DNA from: J027 sp034437655
GTDB taxonomy: Bacteria > Chloroflexota > Anaerolineae > Aggregatilineales > J027
Length of the DNA stretch: 64,000 bases
Direction of reading: 5' to 3'
Assembly: GCA_034437655.1 (NCBI GenBank)
Contig: DAOTTU010000041.1
Location: 124,001 to 188,000 of the forward strand
The notes under the pieces are model-generated. The model ran no database searches and was not told where the DNA came from. It saw only the letters and a program-made list of their open reading frames with translations. Shown here piece after piece: positions 16,277 to 26,554 of the stretch; the stretch's first letter is position 1; each line of letters opens with the position of its first letter. The position numbers and the translations under genes were made by a program.

Positions 16277-17773
16277 ATGCAACGCAAACTAACACGGCGG
16301 GCGTTTTTCGGCGCAATGCTCGGCGTCACAGCGGCGGCGGGGTGTAGCCCCATTATCGACCGTCTGACGCATGAAGGGCTTCCCGACGGCCTGAATCCTC
16401 CCGGCGGCAACACACGCCACCCCATCGCACACCTGCTCAACCGTGCCACCTATGGACCTCGCCCGGGGCAAATAGAGGAAGTCGAGCGTATGGGGCACGA
16501 GAAATGGCTGGATGAACAGTTAAACTATCGACGCATTGATGATAATCGGCTGGACTGGCGGCTGCGGCGCTACGACTCGTTGAAGCTCAGCCCCGTTGAC
16601 TTGCTATCCTTTGAAGGCGACGCAGACTACATCGCAGGCGAGGTTGCGCAGGCAACGCTCGTACGGGCGGTGTTCTCGAAGCGGGAGCTATACGAGGTCA
16701 TGGTCGGCTTCTGGAGCGATCATTTCAGCATTTACCACTTTAAGGACAAGTGCGAGTTCCTCAAAACGGTAGATGACCGCGAAGTAATTCGCCCGCACGC
16801 GCTCGGCACCTTCTACGACCTGCTGCGGGCCTCGGCACATAGCCCGGCGATGCTGTTCTATCTGGACAACACCGTCAACGAGAAAAGTGCCCCTAACGAG
16901 AACTACGCCCGTGAGATTATGGAATTGCACACGCTCGGGGTTGAAGGTGGCTACACCGAGCAGGACATCAAAGAAGTGGCCCGCTGCTTCACAGGTTGGG
17001 GTATGAACGACGCTGGCGAGTTCCGTTTTCGCGGGGACTGGCACGACAACGACCCCAAAACCGTCCTCGGACAGCGCATCCATAATCCCCACGATGGCAA
17101 ACAAGATGGCGAAGACGTCATCCGGCTGCTGGCTAATCATCCCAGCACACAGCGCTACGTCTGTACGAAGCTGGCGCGCCGTTTCGTTGCGGATGATCCG
17201 CCGCAAGCAATTGTCAATGCAGCGGTGCAAGCCTGGCAGCAAACGGACGGTGACATCAAAGCCATTGTCCGCGCCATCTTCACGCACCCTGACTTTGACA
17301 ACGCCCCGCCCAAGCTCAAGCGCCCCTTCGAGCTACTGGCCTCCATTCTGCGGGCGACGAATGCCAACTACGACGGTGACTATGGGCTGATTCAACGCCT
17401 TGAAACGATGGGCCATCGCCCCTTCAACTGGGTCACACCCGATGGTTATCCGGATATAGCGGCCGCATGGCAAAACAACCTCTATCACTACTGGAAGCTG
17501 GAGCAAGACGCCCCACAGGATCGCTTGCCCGGCACAGACATCAACCTGTGGGGCATTGCTGACCACGTTGACGTTGACGATGATGATGAGGACATGCTCG
17601 GCTTCTTCGGGCGTTTGCTGCTCAAACGTGATCTGGACGCGACCGAGCGTGAGGCCTTGCGGGCATTTTTGCGCGAAAACGGCCGCCTTGACCTCAAAGA
17701 CGATGACGACCGTAACCACATGCAATACACGCTTGGCCTGCTGATGAGTAGCCCGGCGTTTCAGTACCGCTAA
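16277..17773 (+). CDS. DUF1800 family protein, Tat-exported
   Basis: This 498-residue protein belongs to the DUF1800 family, whose biochemical role is not established. The N-terminus carries a twin-arginine motif (LTRRAFFGA), a hydrophobic core and a possible lipobox (AAAGC, C23), so it is probably exported folded and lipid-anchored. Family marks are HLLNRATYGPRPG, EKWLDEQL, FWSDHFSIY, NENYAREIMELHTLGVEGGYTEQD and HPDF. A short acidic stretch, DVDDDDEDM, lies near residue 435. It is 29 nt upstream of a DUF1501 gene; the two families are regularly found as a pair, so the products probably act together. Confidence 0.9.
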   Translation: MQRKLTRRAFFGAMLGVTAAAGCSPIIDRLTHEGLPDGLNPPGGNTRHPIAHLLNRATYGPRPGQIEEVERMGHEKWLDEQLNYRRIDDNRLDWRLRRYDSLKLSPVDLLSFEGDADYIAGEVAQATLVRAVFSKRELYEVMVGFWSDHFSIYHFKDKCEFLKTVDDREVIRPHALGTFYDLLRASAHSPAMLFYLDNTVNEKSAPNENYAREIMELHTLGVEGGYTEQDIKEVARCFTGWGMNDAGEFRFRGDWHDNDPKTVLGQRIHNPHDGKQDGEDVIRLLANHPSTQRYVCTKLARRFVADDPPQAIVNAAVQAWQQTDGDIKAIVRAIFTHPDFDNAPPKLKRPFELLASILRATNANYDGDYGLIQRLETMGHRPFNWVTPDGYPDIAAAWQNNLYHYWKLEQDAPQDRLPGTDINLWGIADHVDVDDDDEDMLGFFGRLLLKRDLDATEREALRAFLRENGRLDLKDDDDRNHMQYTLGLLMSSPAFQYR

Positions 17774-17802
17774 ACGATAGCGATTTCCTGGGAGAGAATA
17801 TT

Positions 17803-19053
17803 ATGAACAAGCGTATTTCACGCCGTAATCTGTTGAAAGCATCCGCGACGATTGGCGCACTCAGCGCAATGCAGCACCTCTGGCCAAGCTGGCTGCCCCG
17901 GCTGGCGTTTGCTAGCGATGGCGTGCAGGGGGACGCGATTGTCTGTGTGTTCTTGCGTGGGGGTGCCGATGCGTTGAATATGGTGGTGCCGTTTGGTGAC
18001 GAGAATTATTATCGCGCCCGCCCGTTGCTGGCTTTCGGGCAACCCGATAGCAGTGACAGCGCACGGGCACTTGAACTGGACGACTTTTTTGGGCTCAACC
18101 CCGACATGCGTCCGCTACATGAACTGATGATGCAGGGGCATATGCTATCTGTGCATGCAGTAGGGCCGCCGAACGTCTCGCGCAGCCACTTCGAAGCAAT
18201 GGACCTGATGGAACGTGGTACTGACGGCGAAGGTGGGGCTGATTCGGGCTGGCTGGGCCGGCATTTGATGGCCACGACTGGTGAGCAAGATTCCCCGCTG
18301 CGGGCGATTGGTTGGGGCGACAACCTGCAAAAGAGCCTGCACGGCTACATTGCCGCCAATTCGCTGCAATCCATCGCCGACTATCACCTCAACGGCGACC
18401 GTGACATGGCCGATGACATGACCACCGCGCTGAATGCTATGTATCAGGGGCAAAGCGGGCTCGATTCGGCGGCCGGTGCTACACTGGACGCGCTACAAAT
18501 CGTGCAAAGCATCGACGTGGACAACTACCGCCCCGCTAATGGTGCGAGCTACGAAGACAACGCGCTGGGCCGTGGCTTAAAGCAGACGGCCGCCCTCCTC
18601 AAAGCCGAAGCCGGGTTAGAGGTCGCCTGTGTAGACCACGGCAACTTTGACACCCACGTCGCACAGGGCCGCAGGGATGGTTTGCTGTCGGGGTTGGTGT
18701 CGTCGCTGGCCAACAACCTGCGGGCTTTCCACGACGACATGCTTGAACACCTCGACCGCGTAACCGTGATTGTCATGTCCGAGTTTGGGCGGCGGGTGCA
18801 GGAAAACGGCGGTGGCGGTACGGATCATGGGCATGGCGGCGCAATGTACATCATCAGTCCGCACGTGATTCAACAGCCTGTATTGGCACAGTGGCCGGGC
18901 TTGAACGACAATTTCCTCGAAAACGGCGACCTGCAAATCACAATGGATTATCGCGACGTGTTGGGCGAAATCCTTTTAAAGCGGACAGCCCGCACCGACC
19001 TAAATACGGTCTTCCCGGGGCACAGCTTCACACCGGCCGGGGTACTCAAATAG
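17803..19053 (+). CDS. DUF1501 family protein, Tat-exported
   Basis: This 416-residue DUF1501 protein has a strong Tat signal (ISRRNLLKASATIGAL). The fold is related to alkaline phosphatase/sulfatase enzymes. Visible conserved stretches are CVFLRGGADALNMVVPFGD, RSHFEAMDLMERG, DHGNFDTHV, VIVMSEFGRRVQENGGGGTDHGHGGAM and DYRDVLGEILL. The His/Asp-rich GGTDHGHGG loop looks like a metal site. It follows the DUF1800 gene with a GGGAGAG ribosome site. The substrate of the pair is unknown. Confidence 0.9.
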   Translation: MNKRISRRNLLKASATIGALSAMQHLWPSWLPRLAFASDGVQGDAIVCVFLRGGADALNMVVPFGDENYYRARPLLAFGQPDSSDSARALELDDFFGLNPDMRPLHELMMQGHMLSVHAVGPPNVSRSHFEAMDLMERGTDGEGGADSGWLGRHLMATTGEQDSPLRAIGWGDNLQKSLHGYIAANSLQSIADYHLNGDRDMADDMTTALNAMYQGQSGLDSAAGATLDALQIVQSIDVDNYRPANGASYEDNALGRGLKQTAALLKAEAGLEVACVDHGNFDTHVAQGRRDGLLSGLVSSLANNLRAFHDDMLEHLDRVTVIVMSEFGRRVQENGGGGTDHGHGGAMYIISPHVIQQPVLAQWPGLNDNFLENGDLQITMDYRDVLGEILLKRTARTDLNTVFPGHSFTPAGVLK

Positions 19054-19073
19054 CGGCAATCTTCAGCACAGGC

Positions 19074-19102
19074 TTAACCATGTGTGGCAAATGCGCTAGA
19101 AT
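19074..19102 (+). promoter_or_regulatory. Promoter of the aldo/keto reductase gene
   Basis: TTAACC (19074-19079), a 17-nt spacer and TAGAAT (19097-19102), placing the transcript start about 33 nt before the ATG at 19141. Confidence 0.4.
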
Positions 19103-19140
19103 GTAGCCTGCATGTACTCGTCGAACCGCTGGAGCCACAC

Positions 19141-20115
<975 letters not shown>

Positions 20116-20163
20116 ACGCCTTGACCAGAACAACCAAAATTTTCAATGCTTAAAGGAGAAACC

Positions 20164-20460
20164 ATGAGCCTTAGTGATTTGATGCAAAACTCACGCGATG
20201 AGCGTAAAAACGCGACGGAACTCTACAAAGAGCTACTCGATGAAATCATCGAAATGGCAAAAGATGATGAAGCAGAAGTCCGTGCCGCAGCCGCAGAGGC
20301 ACTCGGCAAACTCGGTGACCGTGACGCAATTCCGCACCTGCGTGAGCTGCTGAAGGACAAAGAGGCTGACGTCCGCAAGAGTGCGGTTGAAGGCCTTGGT
20401 AAACTGGCGGCCGAAATTTCCCGTTCGGGTAAGCTCGACACCCCAAATCGGCTGGTTTAA
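20164..20460 (+). CDS. Small HEAT-repeat protein
   Basis: This 98-residue helical protein starts at the ATG at 20164, 4 nt after AAAGGAGAA. Two HEAT/PBS-lyase-type repeats are clear: DDEAEVRAAAAEALGKLGD and DKEADVRKSAVEGLGKLA, with DAIPHLRELLK between them. Such repeats make protein-binding solenoids. A short charged helix leads in, and the C-terminal tail is polar. The partner is unknown; co-transcription with the upstream reductase is possible. Confidence 0.82.
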   Translation: MSLSDLMQNSRDERKNATELYKELLDEIIEMAKDDEAEVRAAAAEALGKLGDRDAIPHLRELLKDKEADVRKSAVEGLGKLAAEISRSGKLDTPNRLV

Positions 20461-20470
20461 TATTCCGTTG

Positions 20471-20492
20471 TGGGAGGGCAAACGTCCTCCCA
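20471..20492. terminator. Hairpin between convergent genes
   Basis: TGGGAGG (20471-20477) pairs with CCTCCCA (20486-20492) across an 8-nt loop. It lies between two convergent stops. There is no clear T-run on either strand, so it is a weak terminator candidate. Confidence 0.4.
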
Positions 20493-20501
20493 ATACGATC
20501 A

Positions 20502-21239
20502 CTATAACCGCGTCCGCTTGAAGATAAATTCCGGCACATTGCGAATAATCATCATAATGTAGCGCCAGAACCACGGTGTGTAGAGTACGTCTTTTTCGGC
20601 TTTCATCGCCTCATAAATCGCTTCACCAACCTTGCTGGGGCTGGCAAAGAGCGGGTTTTTCTTCACATGAGCCGTCATAGGCGTGTCTACAAAGCCGGGC
20701 TTCACGGTTAGCACAGACACGTTGCTTTTCTGCATGCGTGCCCGCAAGCCCTGCAAGAACGTACTGACCCCCGCTTTTGCCGTACCATAGATATAATTGC
20801 TCATGCGCCCACGATCCCCCGCCACCGATGAAATCACGGTGATGTTGCCGCGCCGCTGTTGTTCAAAATAGTTAGCAACGGGTGTCAGGATAGAAACCAC
20901 ACTCAAGAAATTGATATTGAGTTCTTGCAGGGTTTCGTCGGTGCTGCGTTGGGCGGTTTCTTGGTCGGTGAGGGTGCCGTGTGCAATCAAAACAGCATCC
21001 AGCCCACCAAGCGCTTCAAGAGCAGCATCAATCATCGCCTGATGCTGGTCCAGGTTCGACAGGTCCAGCACATAGCACGCGGCACTGGTCGCACCACGCA
21101 CGGTGAGGTCGTCTTTCACTGCGTTGAGCCTGGCTTCATTGCGCCCCACAAGGAAAAGTTCGGCTTTGTCTTCCGCAAAGAGTCGGGCTGTTTCGTGGGC
21201 AATGGCGGACGTTGCCCCAACCACCAGAATTTTTAACAT
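20502..21239 (-). CDS. DprE2-like short-chain dehydrogenase/reductase
   Basis: This 245-residue classical SDR has the NAD(P)-binding motif VGATSAIAHETARLFAED, the Ser of VISSVAGDRGR and the catalytic Tyr/Lys in YIYGTAKAG. The C-terminal membrane-proximal stretch (WFWRYIMMIIRNVPEFIFKR) resembles that of DprE2. DprE2 reduces the keto-sugar made by DprE1, completing epimerisation of decaprenyl-phosphoryl ribose to arabinose. The start overlaps the end of the DprE1-like gene by 7 nt, as expected for partners. That it acts on a polyprenyl-phosphate sugar here is inference from the pairing. Confidence 0.85.
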   Translation of the reverse strand: MLKILVVGATSAIAHETARLFAEDKAELFLVGRNEARLNAVKDDLTVRGATSAACYVLDLSNLDQHQAMIDAALEALGGLDAVLIAHGTLTDQETAQRSTDETLQELNINFLSVVSILTPVANYFEQQRRGNITVISSVAGDRGRMSNYIYGTAKAGVSTFLQGLRARMQKSNVSVLTVKPGFVDTPMTAHVKKNPLFASPSKVGEAIYEAMKAEKDVLYTPWFWRYIMMIIRNVPEFIFKRTRL

Positions 21240-22567
21240 GCGTCTTTCCCTGCCATGATACGTCGCCAGAACGTTGACGAGAATTTCGGATCAATGTATT
21301 GTGCAAACGTCTCCCACTGCGGGAAGCCGACTTCAAAGGTGTCAAAGCTCATGCGGGCGTCTTTGGCGGGGTATATTGCGCCACCAGCATCGCGCACCAC
21401 ACGGTCAAGATCGTTCAAAAGCAGCATCGTCCGGTCGCCACGGTTCGCAAAGTCCAGCGCAAGGGTAATACCCGGACGGGGGAATGAGAGCATTCCCGGC
21501 GACTCGACATCACCAAACGTTTTCAGCACAACCAACGGTGACCCCTGACCCGACGCTGAAATACGCTTCAGGATTTCTTCGGCCGGTTCACGTTCAGCGA
21601 CCACACATTGCCATTGCATAAAGCCCTTACGACCGTAGAAGCGATTCCAGTCGTTCACGGCGTCTAGCGGGTAGAAGAACCCATCATAGGGCACCACCCC
21701 GCTGATGGTTCTGGTCAACTGTGAGCGATAGTAGACCTCGTTGAAAGCCTTCACCGTGAATGTATTCACCGCCATGCTGGGCAGGTCAAGCGGCATATCA
21801 AAAAGTGGTTTCGGGGATTCAACGTCATCCGCACCAAGCGGTGGGTCATAGTGGTCACCACGTGTATAGAGCCCACGCCCTAGCTTGTCCCCCGACGCGA
21901 GGCAATCAATCCACCCAACGGTGTATTCGAAGCGCTTAGAGTCGGTATTAATCTCAAAAAATTCGTCAAGATTGGGATGCCGGATGCGTTCCATAAAAAT
22001 ATTCGGACTCTGAATCGGCTTGAGTTTGAACTCGACCCACGTGATAACACCAGTCAGCCCGAGCCCACCAATCGTAGCGCGGAAAAGCGCGTTATTTTCT
22101 TCAGGTGAACATAGCAGCCGTTCGCCCGTAGAGCGTAGTAATTCAAAGCGTAGGACATGACAGCCAAATGTCCCGTCCACATGATGGCCTTTGCCGTGGA
22201 CGTCGTTGGCAATCGACCCACCTACCGAGACAAATTTTGTGCCGGGTGTCCCGGGGATAAACCAGCCACGTGGCACGATAAAGTCAAGCAATTCTGCAAA
22301 CGACACCCCGGCCTCACAACAGATAATGCCGCGTTCAGCATCAAAGGAAATCATACGGTTTAACCCGGTCGTGTCGAGCAGAACATTATCGTTGTTCAGG
22401 CAGCTATCACCATAGCTACGCCCATAGCCGAACGGCAAAACGGTATGTTCAAAGCGATCCAACTCTGGCAAATCATGTCGCCAGCGCAAATGCTCGACGT
22501 CAACATGGGCAGCGTCCGGGTAGCGCCCCCACGACTGGTAATTTTTAGAAACGTCAGCAGATTTCAA
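21233..22567 (-). CDS. DprE1-like FAD-dependent sugar oxidase
   Basis: This 444-residue FAD-binding oxidase of the VAO/PCMH type is close in pattern to DprE1. The flavin-binding motifs are PFGYGRSYGDSCLN (residues 46-58) and PGTPGTKFVSVGGSIANDVHGK (106-126). The substrate-side region LSFPRPGITLALDF has Ala370 where mycobacterial DprE1 has the Cys (Cys387) attacked by benzothiazinones. IYPAKDARM keeps the active-site Lys. The start is a TTG at 22567, with AAGGAA 7 nt before it and no better start nearby. It is the first gene of the DprE1/DprE2-like pair. Confidence 0.87.
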   Translation of the reverse strand: MKSADVSKNYQSWGRYPDAAHVDVEHLRWRHDLPELDRFEHTVLPFGYGRSYGDSCLNNDNVLLDTTGLNRMISFDAERGIICCEAGVSFAELLDFIVPRGWFIPGTPGTKFVSVGGSIANDVHGKGHHVDGTFGCHVLRFELLRSTGERLLCSPEENNALFRATIGGLGLTGVITWVEFKLKPIQSPNIFMERIRHPNLDEFFEINTDSKRFEYTVGWIDCLASGDKLGRGLYTRGDHYDPPLGADDVESPKPLFDMPLDLPSMAVNTFTVKAFNEVYYRSQLTRTISGVVPYDGFFYPLDAVNDWNRFYGRKGFMQWQCVVAEREPAEEILKRISASGQGSPLVVLKTFGDVESPGMLSFPRPGITLALDFANRGDRTMLLLNDLDRVVRDAGGAIYPAKDARMSFDTFEVGFPQWETFAQYIDPKFSSTFWRRIMAGKDAC

Positions 22568-22700
22568 ACTTTATTCCTTCAAATTCACGTTTATCTTCAA
22601 CAGTATGCGGTATAGTTCACGTTTTTAACACCTCTGCGCCCATTACAACAGGCGTTAAATCACCATATCGCCGTGTATTGTGTATCAAAAGCTCACTGCA

Positions 22701-24074
22701 TTAAGACCCAACACGCTGCAACGCCGACCGGGCCAGGACAAAATTGGGGTTCAAGTCCAGCGCGAGGGTGTAATGCTCCTCGGCGCGCGGGTAGTCCCCA
22801 CGAATTTCGTACACACGCCCGATATAGTAGAACGTTTCTTCAACATAACGGGTGGTGTCGAGTGTTTCGCCGGCCAGACGCAGCACTTCATTCAAACGAC
22901 CGGTTTGTAATAAGGCCTCGTAGGGCCCAAACTGATACCACATCATACGATAGGGCAGGTTAAACTCGAAGGCGCGGGTGTATGCAGCAACGGCCTCCTC
23001 GTAGCGCCCCATCGACACCAACGACGTACCAAGGTTGAACCATGCATAGCCATTGTTGGAGTCAGCAGAGGCTTCTTGTTGAGCGATGGTAACGGCTTTG
23101 CGACGGTTGTTGCCCAACAGCCAATCGTCCTCAAGGAAAGCCCGCAACTCGGCCTCGCGAGTCGGCGGATATATGACGATGTAATTGCGATTGAAGGCCT
23201 GCCAGTCACTGTCGAACTGCGCATAGCTCCTTGTCACAGACGGATTCCGCTCTGTACCCAGATAAGAGTCATAGACGGTAATCATGCCTTCAGCATCATC
23301 ATAAGAGACGATTGTCTCATAGTGGCCATACCATCCTTCACCGTTGTCCGGGTCCCACCCAGATTCGACAATTACAACAAATTCGTTGGCGACCAACCAG
23401 CGGATGATGTCCATGTCACCGGCCATGCGCCAGATTGCGTTGAGGTTCGTAAAGCGCGTGACGTACTCGACCATTTGTTCCGGTGTGACGTTTCGATCCT
23501 CACGGTCAGGCTTTAGGAAAGCAGCGGTGTCTTCCTGTGAAATATCCAGATTGAAATATGACAATCCCATTGCCAAATTGGCCGGTCCACAGTTGTTCCA
23601 GCCCTGTTTATGAAACGTAATCCCCGTCAGTGAATATGAGCGTGGAGGGGGTATAGAGGTCGCAGTTGGCACGGGCGTACTGGTAGCTGCGTCCGTTGGA
23701 CGGAGCGTAATACGGACTTGCGGGGTGTTCGTTGGGCCAGTCATTGGCGTTAGGGTCGCAGCAGGGGTAAATGTGGCGGGTACAGTCGCCGTGGGTGGTT
23801 GGGTAGCGGTTGGTGGGTCCGTTGGAAAGGGGGTTGTCGTCACAAAGTGCGGGCCAGCGGCCTGCGCGACAGGGTTATCTCCCCCCGTACGTTGAATCTG
23901 GAAATCATCAATCACAATCGGCAATACACCAAACGCAACGATGACTGTCACCACCACCCCGACGTTAAACCCAACCAGCAACCACACCATAATGCTGGTG
24001 AGACTGCTTGATGATGATGTGCGCCACCCGCTCTGGTCTACCGTTTGCAATTTCGAGATTCTTTGTTGCCGCAT
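22701..24074 (-). CDS. Membrane-anchored C39-like cysteine peptidase with TPR repeats
   Basis: This 457-residue protein has one membrane helix (about 28-55) and a Pro/Thr-rich stalk (about 75-145). A papain-like C39_2 domain follows, with catalytic C162 in WNNCGPANLAMGL, H251 in WYGHYETIVSYDD and the following Asp. Two or three TPR motifs end the protein (YAWFNLGTSLVSMGRYEEAVAAY; FYYIGRVYEIRGDYPRAEEHY). The enzyme should face the outside of the cell. C39-family enzymes cut peptides after Gly-Gly, but stand-alone extracellular members often have unknown substrates. The start overlaps the upstream gene's stop in a TAATG, so the two are co-translated. Confidence 0.85.
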   Translation of the reverse strand: MRQQRISKLQTVDQSGWRTSSSSSLTSIMVWLLVGFNVGVVVTVIVAFGVLPIVIDDFQIQRTGGDNPVAQAAGPHFVTTTPFPTDPPTATQPPTATVPATFTPAATLTPMTGPTNTPQVRITLRPTDAATSTPVPTATSIPPPRSYSLTGITFHKQGWNNCGPANLAMGLSYFNLDISQEDTAAFLKPDREDRNVTPEQMVEYVTRFTNLNAIWRMAGDMDIIRWLVANEFVVIVESGWDPDNGEGWYGHYETIVSYDDAEGMITVYDSYLGTERNPSVTRSYAQFDSDWQAFNRNYIVIYPPTREAELRAFLEDDWLLGNNRRKAVTIAQQEASADSNNGYAWFNLGTSLVSMGRYEEAVAAYTRAFEFNLPYRMMWYQFGPYEALLQTGRLNEVLRLAGETLDTTRYVEETFYYIGRVYEIRGDYPRAEEHYTLALDLNPNFVLARSALQRVGS

Positions 24075-25555
24075 TAGCTATTCAGTCGCTTCCAGGTACA
24101 GAGGTCGGTGTCCCATTGGAAATCAATTCGTTGTGGCCCAACATCACGCGCATAAATAACCATCAGTGTCGCAATCGGGCGTCCATCCAGCCCAATGGAC
24201 AGATTCATACTCTGGATAAGTGGTTCGGGTTGTGAAGGCAAAAACCGTTGTCGCACCGACTGAGCGGCTGCAAGCCCGTCACGAGTGGACACATATAGTG
24301 CATCATGCCGCAGTTGGGTTTGCAGCGGATCGTTGATGCCAAAATCATCGCGCAGTAACGCCGCTTCGAAAAGCAAACGGTACTCAAAATAATCGCGCCA
24401 GTAAATGGTGTTTAAAATCTCTACCGGAAGGGCATTGATCGCCGTGCCAGAAGCCGCCGTAAAAACGGGGCCCAACGTCATATTGGTTGACAACATACGC
24501 AGCATCAACGGGGCAGCCTGGTCCCCATACAGCGGCGTTATACTATCGAGAAACGTCAGTTGTGTTGCGCTATCAATTTCAGTCCGTGGCATGTTGTTTT
24601 CTAACCAGCGTCGGAACTCGCTTGCAAGCCATTGACCATCCAAAAAAGATTCGGTCTGCACTTCGGCTAGCATAGCGTCGAGGTTTGCGCCGGCCGGGCT
24701 ATAATGCTCGACAATACGTGCAGCCAACAATGCGATGATGGACTCTTGTAAGTCGGGACTGAGGAGATTCGTCTGCGAAGCACGCTGATCATTGAACGGA
24801 GAGCTTATGCGCAACGTCCAGCGGTCTTCAGCACTCCAACTGGGGCCCGCAGACCAACGCGGATCAACCTCAACCACCAATTGGGGCAATGTGTCCGCAC
24901 AATTTACCAATTCGCAGCCTGTTTGCCACCACTGAGGAACGTCACGCGCCAGTTGGTCGCCTAAAGCGGCGTCAAGCTCAAAGTAAATGACGCGAACACG
25001 TCCTATATTCTCAACGTGCTGCTCACCCCAAAACTCGACATCAGGGGGGACTCGTCGCCACCCATCGCGGTCGTCATCGCTGTAATACCAATAAAACCAG
25101 ACAACGGCATGTGGCTCACCGTTCAAGATTTCTTCAACCGTGACCCGTGCCCGAGACTGCTCAATGTCCATTTCAACATCCAGCACGCGACCGGTTATTT
25201 CGAGGCTACCGTCAGCTTTTAATCGCTGATAGTCTGCGAATGTTTCCTGTTGATAGCCAATCCATGCCGGGCTTCCACTGCGCCGAATGGCCATATAATT
25301 TGCTTCATTACCGACCTTGAGCGCCCGTATTTCAGCATCGACGGTATCGAGCAAATCTTGCCGCAGGCGGTCTTCAACGGCGTTCAATCGCCACAAAACA
25401 GCCCCAACGACACCGCCCAGCACAACAACAACACCCACGATCAACATCAGCAAATTACGCCGCCGAACGCGCCGCTGCCGCCGAACTGCAGGGTCTTCAC
25501 CAGCGCGGCGTTCTTGACGTTCAGATTCAATCTGCCAGTCGAGTTGAATGCCCAT
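24074..25555 (-). CDS. Single-pass membrane protein with large outer domain, unknown
   Basis: This 493-residue protein has a basic cytoplasmic N-terminus with an Arg-rich patch (VRRQRRVRRRN), one membrane helix (LLMLIVGVVVVLGGVVGAVLW) and about 420 outer residues with no family I recognise. The outer part contains repeated Trp/Arg-rich segments and two conserved-looking Cys (WQTGCELVNC). I place the start at the ATG at 25555; an in-frame TTG at 25576 is possible. Overlap with the C39 peptidase gene (TAATG) suggests the products work together at the membrane. Confidence 0.72.
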   Translation of the reverse strand: MGIQLDWQIESERQERRAGEDPAVRRQRRVRRRNLLMLIVGVVVVLGGVVGAVLWRLNAVEDRLRQDLLDTVDAEIRALKVGNEANYMAIRRSGSPAWIGYQQETFADYQRLKADGSLEITGRVLDVEMDIEQSRARVTVEEILNGEPHAVVWFYWYYSDDDRDGWRRVPPDVEFWGEQHVENIGRVRVIYFELDAALGDQLARDVPQWWQTGCELVNCADTLPQLVVEVDPRWSAGPSWSAEDRWTLRISSPFNDQRASQTNLLSPDLQESIIALLAARIVEHYSPAGANLDAMLAEVQTESFLDGQWLASEFRRWLENNMPRTEIDSATQLTFLDSITPLYGDQAAPLMLRMLSTNMTLGPVFTAASGTAINALPVEILNTIYWRDYFEYRLLFEAALLRDDFGINDPLQTQLRHDALYVSTRDGLAAAQSVRQRFLPSQPEPLIQSMNLSIGLDGRPIATLMVIYARDVGPQRIDFQWDTDLCTWKRLNS

Positions 25556-25602
25556 GAATACACCATTTACTATCAATTGCAGGGTTTTATACAGTGCTTC
25601 TT

Positions 25603-25631
25603 AGGCTACGGAAGGCAGCGTTCAATGTCAA
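25603..25631 (-). promoter_or_regulatory. Promoter candidate for the membrane protein/C39 peptidase pair
   Basis: On the minus strand, a perfect TTGACA (25626-25631), a 17-nt spacer and TAGCCT (25603-25608). The -10 is poor. Confidence 0.35.
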
Positions 25632-25653
25632 TAGCAGCTCACCACTGCTCAGC

Positions 25654-26427
25654 CTACGCCACAATATCACCAACAGTAATGCGCAGTAGTTGTCCGCTTT
25701 CGAGCCGCACCCACAGCGCCCCGGCAGGGTCAACGTCCTCAGCTACGCCAACCACTTGCCCGAATGATGTTTTGAGATGGACCGTAGTACCCAATGTACT
25801 CAACAAATTGCGGTAGCGATGGACAAGTGTCGTTGCCATGAGGTTGTCCAACCAGTGATCAATACGCTGCAAAATATCTCGAATCAATTCAGCCCGCCAG
25901 ATAGTTTGGTCGGTATGTGTTTCGAGACTGGTAGCAATGTTTTTAAGGATAGGGTTGCTTGAAAAATCAACACGAACGTTGACGCCAATACCGACAATCA
26001 CTGCATTAAGATGGTTGCCCTGCCATAATAATTCAAGCAGGATACCGCACACCTTTTTGCCATGTAGCAGAATGTCGTTGGGCCATTTTAGCCGGATGGG
26101 GCGAGTGGTGCGTTGCATCAACGTCTCTGCGACAGCGAGTGAGTGCCCCATCGTGAGGCGTTCAATTTCGGGGTAACTGAAGGGGCGACGTAAAATTAAG
26201 CTCATGGCGATTGCCTGGCCGGGTGGGGTTTGCCAGGTTCTTGCCAGCCGCCCGCGGCCTTGAACCTGTTCGTCAGCAACAACAACACTACCATGAACCG
26301 CACCAGCGTTGACCCAGTTCTGAGCAGCCGTATTCGTGCTATGTATGCTTGGAAAAAACTGAAATGGGCGATTTTGAAGCTGTGCTGCAAGCGCTTGATG
26401 ACTGAGATCGTCGGGGAGGGTGGTCAT
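25654..26427 (-). CDS. birA: Biotin--[acetyl-CoA-carboxylase] ligase
   Basis: BirA activates biotin with ATP and attaches it to biotin carboxyl carrier proteins. This 257-residue protein lacks an N-terminal DNA-binding domain, so it is the non-regulatory type. Motifs seen are the biotinyl-AMP loop QGRGRLARTWQTPPGQA, MSLILRR, LKWPNDILLHGKKVCGILLE and VIVGIGVNVRVD. A small C-terminal SH3-like domain (GVAEDVDPAGALWVRL) follows. Its stop lies 98 nt before the start of the next minus-strand gene. Confidence 0.95.
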   Translation of the reverse strand: MTTLPDDLSHQALAAQLQNRPFQFFPSIHSTNTAAQNWVNAGAVHGSVVVADEQVQGRGRLARTWQTPPGQAIAMSLILRRPFSYPEIERLTMGHSLAVAETLMQRTTRPIRLKWPNDILLHGKKVCGILLELLWQGNHLNAVIVGIGVNVRVDFSSNPILKNIATSLETHTDQTIWRAELIRDILQRIDHWLDNLMATTLVHRYRNLLSTLGTTVHLKTSFGQVVGVAEDVDPAGALWVRLESGQLLRITVGDIVA

Positions 26428-26500
26428 TGTGATTTCGTAACAATAGTGTGGTTAGCGCTATATGCAGATAATAAGGAGGATGTCTATAACTATAAATTGA

Positions 26501-26528
26501 AAAGTCCCCACACCGGGGTGCGGGGACT
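26501..26528 (-). terminator. Rho-independent terminator of the pilin gene
   Basis: AGTCCCC (26503-26509) pairs with GGGGACT (26522-26528), and an inner CACC/GGTG stem extends it. On the minus strand it is followed by TTTT and an AT-rich tail, 27 nt after the pilin stop. Confidence 0.8.
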
Positions 26529-26554
26529 ATCACTTATCCTAATATCACTGGTCT

